This document shows positions 8,852 through 20,034 of a stretch of DNA of 34,400 nt, piece by piece. This DNA is from Rachicladosporium sp. CCFEE 5018. Taxonomy: Eukaryota; Ascomycota; Dothideomycetes; Cladosporiales; Cladosporiaceae. Location of the stretch: the NCBI GenBank assembly GCA_002077045.2, contig KZ111154.1, forward strand, positions 804,139 through 838,538. The letters run 5' to 3'. Position 1 is the stretch's first letter; each line of letters opens with the position of its first letter. The notes under the pieces were generated by a model. It was given only the letters and a program-made list of their open reading frames with translations. It was not told where the DNA came from and did not search any database. A program made the position numbers and the translations under genes.

Positions 8852-10969
8852 ATGTTGAGACACGCTCTGTTCCTCCTACCGGCAACAGTAGCCTGGGCTG
8901 CTCCTGGTCACGGTCCACCACACAATGGACGCTATGGCTCCGGCTCACGCTTGAATGCTGGGACCCTCGCAAAGCAGTACTTCGGCAATGATGCACCGTG
9001 GTATCAGGATCGTATCCCGTACTTTGAGTGCTCCGACAAGGAATTGCAGGATGTGTACTACTATCGCTGGAAGATCTTCCGCGCACATCAGCGAGATCTT
9101 GGGCAAAGGGGATACATCTCTACTGGTAGGTCCTTCCCAACCCCCGAGCCATGCTAACAGTCACTTGTAGAATTTCTGGACGATGTGAGCTGGCAGCTCG
9201 AGCCCTGGGCCTCTCTCAATGATGCCACTGGCTTCCACATCGGCGAGGGCCGCTGGTCGCGCGACCGGAGATTCTCGAATGACTACATCACCCACATGTA
9301 CAACGGCGGCAATGATCGTCATTTCACGGACTACATGGCTGACAGCACCTGGTCGCGGTACGTCGTCGACGGCGATGCTTCGACGGCTACTCAGCACATC
9401 GATGCACAGAAGGTGCTGTACACAAAGTGGAACGATCACTACAACGCTTCTGTTGGGCTGTACTATATTGAGCCCTTGCTAGATGCAACCGAGTACACGA
9501 TCTCCAGCATCGATGCTAGTGGTGGCTACGATGGCTTTACTGGCGGCAATGCATTCAGACCAAGTATTAACTCGTACATGTGGGCTAACGCTCTCGGCAT
9601 CGCGAACGCGGCTCAACTCGCCGGGCAAACCGACGTTGCAACTACCTACCGTGCCCTAGCAGCCACGCTCAAGTCGACGTTCCAGCGAGATATCTGGAAC
9701 ACCACGCTTGAGCACTTCATCGACCGCTACCAGGTCAACAACGCGAATGTCACATTCTTCGATCCGATCCGCGGGCGTGAGCTGGTGGGTCTAGTGCCGT
9801 GGATGTTCGGCATGCCGGACGATACGGCAGATTACAGTGCTGCTTGGAAGCACATTCTCAGCACCGACGAGCTGCTTGGAGCGTACGGATTGCGGACCAA
9901 CGAGCCGAGCTTCGAGTACTACATGCGGCAGTATCGGTATGATGGCGCTACTGGGCTGCGAGAGTGTCAGTGGAACGGGCCAGTGTGGCCGTTCCAGACG
10001 ACGCAAATTCTCCTGGGCCAAGCAAATCTATTGAACGACTATACTCATCAGACCATCAATACCAGCACCTATATGTCAACTCTACGGACCTACGCAAACT
10101 TGCACTATCTCCCGGGTACCACGACCCTGGACTTACAAGAAGATTACGAGCCTGACAAGCCTGGTCCGATCGTCGGGCTTCCTCGCTCGCATCACTACTT
10201 CCACTCCGGCTTCATCGACGTAATAATCTCCGGCCTCGTGGGGATCCGCCCGCAAGCAAACGACAGCATTGTCCTCAACCCGCTAATGGATAGCAGTATC
10301 TCCTACTTCTGCCTCCAAAACGTTGCCTACCACGGCCACAACCTCACCGTAACCTGGGACGCCACTGGCTCGCACTACAACCGCGGCGTCGGGCTCAGCC
10401 TAGAAGTCGATGGCCGCGCTGTAGCGTCTTCCACGAAACTGTCCAAACTTTCCGCGCCTGTCTCTCGACTTGCGGCCTCCTCGGTCACAGGTCCGATAGC
10501 GAAGTCCGTTCAGCTTTACCGTAACCAGTATCCCATGGGCTCAGCTTCTAGTGCCAACCTCTCCGATCCTAAGATTGACATCTACGGCCGCAACACCTCC
10601 GAAGCCGTCCACGATGTGGTGGATGGGAGGGTTTGGTTCTTCCCTGAGCTCATCAATGGATATAATTACCCCGCTACAGCGCAGGATTCGCAGCAGTGGT
10701 TCGCGATCGACTTCGGCAGTAGTACGGGCGTTAGTCGAGCTGAGGTTGCAGTGTTTGAGGATGGCGGGGTGTACGCAACACCGCAGACATATTGGATTGA
10801 AGTTTGGGATGGGTCAAAGTGGGGAAAGGTGAAGAGTTCGGGAGGAGGGTTGATCGGAAATGGGGTGACGCAAGTGAGCTGGACGGCTATGCAGACTAGT
10901 AAGCTGAGGGTTGTGTTTGTGCAGCCGAAGGGGAAGATGGTGAGGCTGGTGGAGGTGAAGGTGTATTAG
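8852..10969 (+). CDS. Secreted GH63/mannosylglycerate-hydrolase-like glycosidase with discoidin-like C-terminus (copy 1)
   Basis: Exons 8852-9125 and 9171-10969 give 690 residues. The 45-bp intron 9126-9170 has GTAGGT donor, GCTAAC branch site and TTGTAG acceptor, and splits a Glu codon (IST-E-FLDD). Residues 1-16 are a signal peptide (hydrophobic core FLLPATVAW, likely cut at AWA|AP). Residues ~40-510 look like an (alpha/alpha)6-barrel glycosidase of the GH63 / mannosylglycerate hydrolase group: GEGRWSRD (116-123, candidate acid Asp123), GGNAFRPSINSYMW (216-229), CQWNGPVWPF (357-366) and QEDYEP (414-419, candidate Glu/Asp). Residues ~540-690 resemble a galactose-binding F5/8-type-C (discoidin) module (DGRVWFFPE, FAIDFG, ending VRLVEVKVY). 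It probably acts outside the cell on an alpha-linked glycan or glycoside; substrate unknown. The ATG at 8852 is chosen because the frame upstream opens only with GTG. Confidence 0.85.
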
Positions 10970-11326
10970 ATGCGATCATAGTTGGTCTCCGTGCACCTAA
11001 CCTCCTGCATAGATCAAGGCGATTTCTGAAGTCTAAAAGCGCCGAATATCCTTCTCTCTCGTTGTATATCGCAGTACCAAGGCTATGTGAGATTATACCA
11101 AGGCTGCCTGACGATGATTGTGGAGTAGCATGAGCGATCGTCTGGACGACTGCCAAATAGATTGCGGCGCAGTCCACGCACCTTGGCATTGAACGGCCAG
11201 TGTTCACCGTATTGGCAGTGTCTTCCGGACTTGAGTCCGTCTACTTCGAATACACATACAATGCGGCTCAAGACGTGAAAGTGTGCAGGTAGCCACCTTA
11301 GCATCCAATATAAGAGCTGCACTTTG
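10970..11326. promoter_or_regulatory. Spacer and putative promoter of the GT15 gene (copy 1)
   Basis: This 357-bp spacer lies between two plus-strand genes. A CCAATATAAG sequence (about 11306-11315) lies only ~12-20 bp before the ATG and is kept in copy 2. The spacing is too short for a standard TATA-to-ATG distance, so it may be a leader element or the real start may lie elsewhere. No other gene was seen. Confidence 0.45.
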
Positions 11327-12601
11327 ATGGACCGACCAGCCTGGCTTAATTTTGCCGGAAACCACACCACGCGCCGCTGGCGTCGAAGCATCGTTATCCT
11401 AGCCGTCGCGCTTCTGCTTTACTCCATCGACCTTAGCACACATCTCAAGAAATTCCGGATCACGCGACCCGCGACGAATCTCGATGAGCCGTTCGCGCAG
11501 AGCTGCAGAGTCGCCAATGGCATTCCCGGCCTCAATGACTTGAATGACCTTGCCTCGCAACATGGATCTCATCCTGGCCTGGCTCGCACGCGCGAGAATG
11601 CCACGATCCTCATGCTCGCTCGAAACAGCGATGTAGTTGGTGCTGCGGCTGCGATTCGCAGTCTAGAGGAGAAATGGAATCGATGGTATCATTACCCGAT
11701 TGTGTTTCTCAACGACAAGCCTTGGAACTCGACTTTCATGAACGCTCTGCGAAATGCTACGGAGAGCGAAGTATTCTTCGAAGAGGTACCCGAGAGCATG
11801 TGGTCGTGGCCGAGGAATGCTGAGGGCAATGAAGTGCCCGATCGGAGTCTAGCTAAGGCGAACTGGCAACGTATGGCAGATGATGGTCTCCCGTACGCGA
11901 AGGCCGAGAGCTATCATCATATGTGCCGCTTCTTCTCTGGCTTCTTTTTCGATCACTCTGCAGTAGCAAAGTACCGATACTACTGGAGGGTAGAGCCAGA
12001 TGTGGACTTCACCTGCAAGATCCCATACGATCCTTTCCGTGCTATGAGGCTCAAGGACAAGATCTATGGCTACACCATGGCGCTGTGGGAAGTAGGGTCG
12101 ACCTGCCCTTCACTCTTTCGCACGACGGCAGACTTCAAGGACCAGCACGCCGTTTCGACGACATCACTCTGGACCGCTTTATTGGATGCAAGTTGGGCAC
12201 CAGCGCCATTACGATGGTACCTGATGTCCATGACTTCTGTCTTCCACAGCCGTACCCGCTCCGGCGATGCTTGGAATCAATGCCACTTCTGGTCAAACTT
12301 TGAGATTGCGGACATGGACTTCTTCCGCTCCGAGCAGTACCGAGCATACTTCGCCGCTCTCGACAAAGCTGGCGGCTTCTTCACAGAACGATGGGGAGAC
12401 GCACCTGTGCATAGTCTGGCATTGGCAATGTTTGCGAAGCCCGAGCAGCTGCATTGGTTTGAGGATATTGGGTATAGACATCCTCCGTTCCAGCACTGTC
12501 CCCGGAAGGGAGTCGGGTGCGAGTGTAGTTGTGAGGCCGAGGAGGGCGGTGTACCGAGCGATTGCATGGATAGGCTCAGGCAAAGCGTCGTAGCGACGTA
12601 G
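11327..12601 (+). CDS. GT15 (Kre2/Mnt1/Ktr family) alpha-1,2-mannosyltransferase (copy 1)
   Basis: An intronless type II membrane protein of 424 residues. A short basic cytosolic tail (TTRRWRR, 14-20) precedes a membrane anchor at about 21-36. The luminal catalytic domain carries the GT15 blocks: ATILMLARNSD (92-102), HYPIVFLNDKPW (122-133), YYWRVEPDVDF (218-228), HFWSNFEIAD (320-329), GFFTERWGDAPVHSLAL (350-366) and GYRHPPFQHCP (382-392). Glu326 in NFEI aligns in context with the proposed nucleophile of yeast Kre2. The family adds alpha-1,2-mannose from GDP-mannose to O- and N-linked glycans in the Golgi, with Mn2+. The ATG at 11327 directly follows an in-frame TTG, so that TTG is not used. 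Which paralogue (KRE2, KTR1-6) is not resolved. Confidence 0.92.
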   Translation: MDRPAWLNFAGNHTTRRWRRSIVILAVALLLYSIDLSTHLKKFRITRPATNLDEPFAQSCRVANGIPGLNDLNDLASQHGSHPGLARTRENATILMLARNSDVVGAAAAIRSLEEKWNRWYHYPIVFLNDKPWNSTFMNALRNATESEVFFEEVPESMWSWPRNAEGNEVPDRSLAKANWQRMADDGLPYAKAESYHHMCRFFSGFFFDHSAVAKYRYYWRVEPDVDFTCKIPYDPFRAMRLKDKIYGYTMALWEVGSTCPSLFRTTADFKDQHAVSTTSLWTALLDASWAPAPLRWYLMSMTSVFHSRTRSGDAWNQCHFWSNFEIADMDFFRSEQYRAYFAALDKAGGFFTERWGDAPVHSLALAMFAKPEQLHWFEDIGYRHPPFQHCPRKGVGCECSCEAEEGGVPSDCMDRLRQSVVAT

Positions 12602-13325
12602 TTGGAATAATACCTATACTTCCTCCCACGTCCAAAACCTGGGCCATGCTTGTTCTACCTCACGAACGCCAGTGCAAAGCTCTCTTGCCGTACCCATCAT
12701 GGTCTCGCGCTTAACATTGAGACACTTGCAAACAAGCTATTTCTTACATATCGTGAACGGCAAATATGCGACTGCAAGTGCGCTGATAGGGATTGCAGAC
12801 GTGCGGAGGAGCGATGATACATTGACTATATGGATCTTCCGACCTGAACTTCACATCCGACAATCTGGACTTCGCATCCAAGCCAATACCTCACGTCAGT
12901 CTTCTCGGTTTGGTTGCAATATATACCTCTTCCTGATATTATATCCACGGTAGCGAAAACGCTTGCATGTATGGCATCCTCAAGTGAGCTCGGCTCTCGG
13001 ACGAGGACAGGCAGCTGTGGGCCGCGAAAGTCAGAAGGCATACAAGATCTTCGCTGACCAAATAACGGACGCAAGATCAAGCCGAGACCCTTAGCAAGCT
13101 AGGCATTGATAGCTTGCTGTGGACAATATTGGTCAATCATATGGTGACGGCGGCGGTGTCTGGAAAGCCTCTACTTGACCTCTCGCCTGTCGATCATCGA
13201 GTCCATCGATCGAGATTCGGGCAGATTTGCGCGGGCGGATATACTTCGCAGGGACCGCTCGCAGAGTGAGCTTTACTGCCACACGAGATCGGCGTCCTTC
13301 ACCCTGTAAGCTCACATCCATATGT
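12602..13325. other. Convergent spacer between GT15 and dynamin genes (copy 1)
   Basis: This 724-bp spacer holds the 3' ends of two converging genes. A frame at 12699-12953 (84 codons) is kept in copy 2 with one visible residue change, but it has no recognisable motif and a composition unlike the neighbours. AT-rich patches near 12915-12950 (ATATATACC, ATATTATATCC) could be polyadenylation or 3'-end signals. Confidence 0.5.
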
Positions 13326-14657
13326 CTAAGCTCTCGGCGTTGACGGACCGCCGAAAATATTGCGCGCAGACTGTCCATTTGGGCGTGGTGGGGCGGTGCC
13401 GAAACCCCCAAAGCCACTTGTCAGACCTTGTGTCGAGAAGTTGGTGTCATAGGATGGCGTAGTAAGGCTGGCTGGATTCGCGGCAAACATGGAAGGCTGG
13501 CCAAACAGCGAAGGTGCCCCACCAGCTTGGTGATTGCTCCGAGGTGTGCTGGCGCTGGTCACATCGGGGACTGTGTCTATGAGGTTGCCGATGTCACGAG
13601 GCACACGCGGACGTGAAACTGTAGGATGTCAGTGACACTCAAATATAAGTCCCGTGCAACTTGCCTGATGTGCCCGGCTTCGAAAACTTGTCACAAGTCA
13701 GAATTGCATCTTTCAGCGCTGTGATTTGAGCATTGACTTCCACTCGCTGCGCTTGAGCACCAGCAGGTTCCGATGCGACATCCTCTAGAACACCCGGCTG
13801 CATTTTCGAGACGTGTTCGTGGGTGAAGATATCAGTCAAGTTCTTCAACAAGACTGCCTCGATTCCGAGGATGGTGATGTTGTCGACAAAGGTGTTCAAG
13901 GACAGCTTGAAAGGGCATTAGCACACACTTCAGCATCGTGGTGAAGGGAAGAATCCTGACCCAATAGTAGCGTGTCGCACTGTCCAACGCATCCGCCGCT
14001 GACACTAAGTTACTCGAGAACCCTTCGGCTTCCAGCTCTCCGTCGGCTCGCCGTCTACCGTCGGTACAGTTGCTGACTGCATCGACGCTGCGAACATCGG
14101 ATTCTGAGTAGTCAGATGGCTCTTGACGTATGGCCAGATCAGCTCGTCGACCTTAGCATCAAGCCTACGACGTAAGTCTCGGAAGTAAGGATCAAAGAGC
14201 CGGAGTAGTTTCTGTCCAGTATGCGGCCCTGCGACGTAATTGACGGCCTCCCGGACAAAGTGGATGACCACTGTACAGCAATCATCGGCGCAGTGCTGCG
14301 CAATAGGCTTCCACAGCACCGATTGCTGGTGGAAGACAGCGCTCACGGGATTGCTGATCGACAGCTGCGGTAGGTCGGTGCCACGATTAAGCTTGATGTG
14401 TTCGGCAAGTACGCCACAGTAGCTTGCCAGGGTAATGCGGCACGGCTGCACTAATCCAGTTGTGGGTGTATACGGCGGATGAAAGTTTGGCTTGACGGTT
14501 GGCGTGCTGCCACTGGGAAGATGCAAAGTTAGCAACAGGTCTCGGTGACTGTATCACACCAACGCATCAATCAGCGCGACACTGACCTATCTTCTTCGTC
14601 GTCTTCGTCCTGGTAGATGGTATACTGCTGGCCGTCACGTAAAATCTTACTGCCGAA
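13326..14657 (-). pseudogene. Dynamin-like GTPase, partial and frameshifted (copy 1)
   Basis: This is the 3' part of the dynamin-like gene, cut by the assembly gap on its 5' side. Exons by comparison with copy 2: 14657-14587 (gap-truncated), 14512-13961, 13905-13665 and 13618-13326; introns are 14513-14586, 13906-13960 and 13619-13664. The last intron uses a GC-AG pair. In the second of these exons copy 1 lacks a net 13 nt relative to copy 2 (junction near 14027-14029). The reading frame then goes SWKPKGSRVT and stops at 14005-14007, before the GTPase effector domain. Downstream exons remain open and clearly homologous, so the break looks recent. It could also be an assembly error. The GTPase domain of this copy is not in the window. 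Confidence 0.8.
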
Positions 14658-14757
14658 NNNNNNNNNNNNNNNNNNNNNNNNNNNNNNNNNNNNNNNNNNN
14701 NNNNNNNNNNNNNNNNNNNNNNNNNNNNNNNNNNNNNNNNNNNNNNNNNNNNNNNNN
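14658..14757. other. Assembly gap of 100 N
   Basis: Exactly 100 undetermined bases. This round number is the usual placeholder for a gap of unknown size. It falls precisely between the end of copy 1 and the first base of copy 2, so the junction between copies has never been sequenced in this assembly. Confidence 0.99.
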
Positions 14758-14768
14758 TGATTTACCCC

Positions 14769-17365
14769 ATGGCGAGCGGTGGCGAAGACGCGCGCGTAGT
14801 CGTGCGGTCTGGCGGCGCGGAGCTGATTGCCAGCTTACTCGCTGCCGTAGCGCCCGAGTATGGATTCGAGGTTCTGGGGCCTGTGGCGCAGTCCAACGGT
14901 GTGAGCTGCTACAAGAGCAACGCGTCTGCGTTGGTTGATCTTGAGCCACGAAGACCCTCGACATCGACTAAGACTGCTGGTGCTGAGCGCGGTGGACTGG
15001 TTTACAGTGTCACCGGACTGCGACGCGTTGGGCAGTCACCAGCTTGGCAGGCTCCGAGTATCGATCAAGCTGCGAAGGCGAACCCGGAAACGATCATCAT
15101 TTCTGGTTCTGGGGACACCTTGCATGACGTTGAGCAGGCTGTCGATCTGCTACAGCGCGTCAAGCCGAAGTACATCGTGCATCACATGACAAGGCCGCTA
15201 GCTACTGGTAAACTCTGGGACGTGATCAGATCTTGGCCGAACAGCAACAGCAGTATTCCAGATCCCGACAATCTGGTGGTCATCGTCGAAGCAGACGATC
15301 TGCGTGCTGAGGGTATCAATCTGAGTCAATCATTGTCGTGGGAGGCGACGGCGGAGGACTTCGTGAGGAATCTGGGGTCGAACGGACGACTGGACACGCT
15401 TGTGACGTGTCCGAATCTCATGGTGCGATTCGGTACCGAGGGCGTAATTCATCATCGAGGACGAGACGCTGTCAATCCGAGACTGTACTTCGATCCCCGA
15501 CGAATGGAGTGCGAGGCGGCTACGCTTAACGGCACAGCCATGGTGAGTGCAGTCACTTGTCACTCGCGTGCTCCCATCGATCACTGACCCTGTGCTAGCT
15601 CGGACTTGCGCCAGCATTCACTGCAGGCTTCGCACTAGGTTTTGCAGGCGAACATGGTCCTGATGCTGATAGAGGCGTCAGGTACGGCATCTCTACAGCA
15701 CGAAATGTCGAAAGAACCGGCTTCGTGCAGAGTAGTGACGATCGAGCACCTGACTATCCGATATCGCAGGCGATGTCAGACTTGACAGCGGACAACAACT
15801 TTACCAGTGCTTCGATACCCTCTGCGAGGATCAGCTCGATGGAACGCGAGACGTGGCAGCTCTTCTCGTCATTAACAGGCGACCCACAGGAGACAGCACG
15901 GCAAGTTGTGACTTTGGGACCTCACAAAGCGCTGTCACGATGTCCGATCAGACAGTTTGGCAACCTGTTGAGCATCGAGAGGACTGAGCAAGAACGTCTT
16001 GCAGCGGTCATGGATATCGCCGAAGAGCGCGTGGCGGCTGACGCGACCAAGCCAACGTGTATTGGCATCTTTGGGCCCGCGGGCTCGGGCAAGAAGTATA
16101 CAGCTACTAATCTGGCTGAGCATTTGGGACGCGACCGGAAAGTCACGACACTCACCTTTGACGGCCGAATAATAAAAGACGAATACTTCACGGCAGCATG
16201 TCATACTATACGAGACGCTTCTGCGACAGGTACTCTACCGATTGTCATATTCCAGAACTGTGCGATCTTGTTCGAATCCGACAATCCATTAGTAAATCCA
16301 CTGCTGACACTCATGAGCAATGGGACATACGTTGATGGCGCAGCCGAGCGTCATCTTGGTCACGCGATACTGCTCTTCCTGATGGATCAGGAGCAGACAG
16401 ATCTCGAGACCACACCGACACCTGTAGCGACAACGAATGAATTCGCGTTGCGGCGAAGACCGACAACGCCTTCCGCAGCAGAGTGGAAGGCACTTGAGAG
16501 TAACGACTCGCCACTGATGGACTCCCTCCACGGCATTGTCAACGTTGCAGGACCGAACAGCACCGGCAGAGACGACAAAATGTTCACAGTCCGACGAGCA
16601 CTCATGCTTCGGCAGATTATCAAGCAGAAGTACCCGCACATGGAGATTAACGGCGTGATTAACATCGACGATGCGGTTCTGCACGCACTTCTCCTGACAC
16701 CTCACTTCAAGCACGGCCTTGGCTCCCTCGAGAAGATCATCGGCTCAAGTCGTCTTTCCAACAGAACCAAATTCGACGTCTCCGCGCTCCCGCCAGAAGA
16801 ACAGATCCAGCTCCACGCCGACGGCAAGATCTTCATGTCATTCCTCCGCGCCCCGAAGCTACCTCCAGCTCTCCGCGAGCGCCTCGCGCAAGGTCTCTTC
16901 GAAGCCTACAAGAAGCAACGCGAGCTCATGGCCGCTACGGCCGAAGAACGGAAGGCGTTGCACTCCGACCGCAGCTACTGCGACTGGGACGATCTGTCGG
17001 GCGAATTGAAAGAGTCGACTCGTGCGCAAGCGGACGATATACCCCGCAAACTTCGTGCCACGGGCTGCTTCATGCTTGAGGATACTGAGCATGAGCCACG
17101 CGGAGAGCCGCTTGTGCATGTGCCTAACTTCGGCGGCGAGGAGCTTTTGATGTTGAGTGAGATGGAACATGAGCGGTTCAATGCCGAACGGTTGCAGAGG
17201 CAATGGAGAATGGGCGCTAGGAACTCGAAGCAGCGGACTACGCCGTTCTTGGTGCCCTGGCGGGACCTGACGCAGGAATGGAAGGACGTGGACACCGTGA
17301 TGGTGGAGTGCGTGCCTGGAATCCTGGAAAGTGCAGGGTGGAGGATCTACAGGATGCAGTCGTGA
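14769..17365 (+). CDS. PfkB-like / AAA-like ATPase / RyR-domain fusion protein (copy 2)
   Basis: Same structure as copy 1: exons 14769-15542 and 15599-17365, intron 15543-15598, 846 residues. The only residue change I find is Leu450 to Ile in the AAA-like part. Exon 1, the intron and the first part of exon 2 are identical to copy 1. In contrast, the last ~390 nt (C-terminal linker plus RyR domain) differ at about 33 positions by hand count, every one synonymous. The Walker A GPAGSGKK and the degenerate IVIFQN Walker B are both kept. Immediately upstream is the N gap, so promoter and any earlier exon are missing. Paired synonymous divergence without amino-acid change argues that both copies are, or were until recently, functional genes rather than relics. 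Confidence 0.85.
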
Positions 17366-17648
17366 TGCTGCGGCATTACTACTCAATCCAAACAACTTGG
17401 TCATCTATCAAGTACGCGGGCGACTACATTTCCCTGAAGGTGCTCCTTGCACCATTAAGCTCAAAAAGTTGGAGAGCTTCGCTTTACCTTTCATCGGCAG
17501 CTCACTCTGTACGAAGCACACAATACCCGCTTCAGCCTGCCTCTCAGTTGTAGCCTGAGCTAATAGATCAGTCACGATGGCTGTTTCAATAGATGCAGAG
17601 GAGCAGACTGGCACTTGTAGAGAGAGACCTCTTATGTTTGGTCATGCT
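17366..17648. other. Convergent 3' intergenic, strongly diverged (copy 2)
   Basis: Counterpart of 2609-2885; it contains only 3' ends. Most of it does not align with copy 1. Short frames of up to 91 codons here extend from antisense or run-on frames and are not kept in copy 1. Confidence 0.65.
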
Positions 17649-18756
17649 CTACACCAACTTCGTCACCAACTTCCCTTGATTAGCACCCTCAAACAGCTTC
17701 ACCCAAGTCTTCGGCACATCCTCAAACTTTGTTTCCACGACGTGCTCGCCCTCATCTCCAACCTGCAGCGTCCCATCCTCGATCCCCTTCTTGAAGATCT
17801 CCGACACTTCCTGGATCTTATGCAGGTAGTCAATGACGATAAAACCCTTGACCTCGATCCTCATACTGATGACCTCGAACCAGTTCTTCAAGCCCACAGT
17901 CTTATCAGCGCTGTTGTTGTAATTCGAGATAGCACCACAAGCAGCGATGCGACCGTAGCGTGCCATGCGGGAGAACATCAGATCGAGGATCTCGCCACCG
18001 ACGTTGTCGAAGTAGACGTCCGCGAAGTCGGGTGTAGCAGCAATGAGGTCCTTGGCGAAAGATGAGGATTTGTAGTTCAGGCACTTATCAGCGCCTAGAG
18101 ACTCGACCCAGCGGCACTTCTCATCCGTTCCGGCAATGCCGATGACGGTCTTTGCATGCAGCAACTTCTTCGCGATCTGTACGACCATGGAGCCCGTGGC
18201 ACCAGCCGCTCCCGAGACAACTACGACATCGTCTTTGGTCGTGCGGACTACTTCCTTGATGCCGTAGTAAGCTGTGAGACCCGTGAGACCCAGGGCGCCG
18301 AGGTAATGCGTCTCGCTCAGGCCCTTTGGCAGATGCGGCGCAGGCACAACAAGCGAGGCGTCGACGACCTGATACTCGGACCAGCTGCCTTGAGCGCGGA
18401 CATGGTCGCCTTTCTTGTAGTTGTCGGCCTTGGATTCGACGACTTCGGACACGTTGCCGGCGCGCATGGGCTTGCCTTCCTCTACTGGAGGGACGTAGAG
18501 GCGTTTTGGGTCACGAAGCTTGCTGATCCAGCCGCGTTGAGCTGGGTCGTTGGACTGGGGAGTAGAGTCAGCGATTGAATCTGGCGAGGTGACAGATGGG
18601 GAAATGTACGAAGTAGAGGATTTTGAGGAGGACTTGGCCATCTTTCAACTCGGGCGTCTCATTTTCCACGAGCTTGAATGTGGCATTGGAGCTGCCATCG
18701 ATCACCGGAAAGTCATCTGGCTTCTTATTGAGGATCCACTGGCGTGTCTTGACCAT
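17649..18756 (-). CDS. Zinc-independent MDR NAD(P)H-dependent oxidoreductase (copy 2)
   Basis: Exons 18756-18610 and 18554-17649 with a 55-bp phase-0 intron (18555-18609, GTACAT donor, CCCCAG acceptor) give 350 residues, collinear with copy 1. About seven conservative or surface substitutions are visible: Asp to Glu in NETPE context, Leu to Met in EGKP-x-R, Ile to Val in SEV-x-ES, PPLPKGR to PHLPKGL, Glu to Lys in QIA-x-K, and Arg to Lys in VxGF. The AAGATGS cofactor loop, DVYFDNVGG and NDPAQRGW are unchanged, so activity should be conserved. It is the leukotriene B4 dehydrogenase / alkenal reductase type; the exact substrate is unknown. Confidence 0.9.
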
Positions 18757-20034
18757 GATGACGAGTCGAGTGAGTTCCTTCGAGCTAAGGTTGCGAAGAC
18801 GGTGAAGTTACGTTTGAAATCGTGATGTTGTATGAAACACTCTAAAGAGATACTTCACCGTATTCACGGCATCAGCACAACATATATTATGGCCGAGGCA
18901 ACCACGAATTTCGGAGCTCTGCACGTCATTACAAGGGACTTCGCCTCGTGATGGAGACTCTGCAGTGGGTTGATGGGTCTTTCGGCGCGGCGACAGCTCC
19001 ATCTTGAGGTCGGGTCCGTCTCGGCTGAGTCATGATTGTTTCGCAACGCCCTTCCGCTCGACAAACGGGTGATATCGATGAAGCCACAAGACGGAGACGG
19101 ATGGACTTTTGCTTCGTTGATATGTACACTTGGTGCAATTCATGCAAATTGTATTGAAGGAACTCGGAGCTCGGCGTGATTGTGCTTACTATAACTGCAG
19201 GGAACACCACAGATTACGCACGTATAGTACACGCTCTCGCGGTCAAGACTGTTTCTGGCTGCATGCATCAGCTCAAGGCCGCATTGACGAGCTGATCGTG
19301 TCTTTGATGTCTCGTTACGAAACGGCCGACGCCTCGTGACCAGGCAACCACGTTAGCGGATCGAAAGCACTTTCGCCGATCCTGTGTCGTCTGTGACATG
19401 ACCATATTTAGGTGAACCATTCCGCAGGGTTCTGCACGACATTGGCGTCGCGAGACGGCAGATTTGCGTTTTCACTATCGGCCATCATAGATACCGCCCT
19501 TGCCACACTCATCGAAGTCCTTCGCGCCACCTGTGGCCTCAGCACTGCGATCAGGGTCGTGCGCTCGAGCTGCTTTTCTAACGAGCACAGCTTTTAGTAC
19601 TGCTCCAGCTGGCGCCTGTCTGACAATTTCGACGTGATCGAAAAATCAAAGTCTTCGCGCGTTGAAGCAGTGGCGCTGGTCACGGAAGCGAAGTAGGAGC
19701 CGAGGAGAGCCGGCGATAGTCGACTCGCAGCTGTGGTGGTACCTTAGGCCGGAGGATGGAGAGTCTTTGGGCGTGTATCAGGGATACTGAGCACACGTCA
19801 CAAGACCCGGGACAACATCGGAACTCAATCTGACGACGACACTCACCCTAGTAGCGCAGCTCCTTGATGCATCGTACCGCCAGCGTAATCTGGGTCAGCG
19901 CTATACTTTCGTGGCCGGACTTGGAGACACTGAAGGGCGTGCGGCAGTCGACTTGCGCGGGTAGACGTCCCGTCGAGCAGTGCGCTCAAGGGGCGAAATC
20001 AGACGGCATGATCTGTTGCCGCCGGAATAATCAC
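18757..20034. other. 1.28-kb intergenic region without a recognised gene (copy 2)
   Basis: Counterpart of 3994-5272 and nearly the same length (1278 versus 1279 bp), with scattered substitutions and few indels. No coding frame of credible length and no RNA gene was seen. It carries the oxidoreductase promoter at its left side. The blocks 18890-19060 and 19440-19600 are especially well kept between copies. Confidence 0.6.

Larger units (their letters stand above)
1..14657. repeat. Copy 1 of the ~14.7 kb duplicated unit
   Basis: This whole segment recurs in the same orientation and gene order at 14758-29431. The offset is 14757 at the left end and 14774 at the right end, so the net length difference is 17 bp from several small indels. 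I see no mismatch in the first ~1.4 kb; the first is at 1415 (c versus a). The last few hundred bases are also nearly identical. Interior divergence is patchy, from almost none (about 7440-8800) to nearly unalignable (2609-2880). The segment ends at the N run, inside the dynamin-like gene. It is either the alternative haplotype/homeologue of copy 2 or a real tandem copy. Confidence 0.97.

Noticed and set aside
12699..12953. 84-codon frame kept in both copies (27475-27729) between the GT15 and dynamin genes
   Set aside because: The whole spacer is highly similar between copies, so frame survival is expected by chance. No motif, no recognised homology and no codon-type pattern of change.
14658..14757. 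The N run as a repeat or centromere-like element
   Set aside because: It is exactly 100 N, an assembly placeholder with no sequence information.
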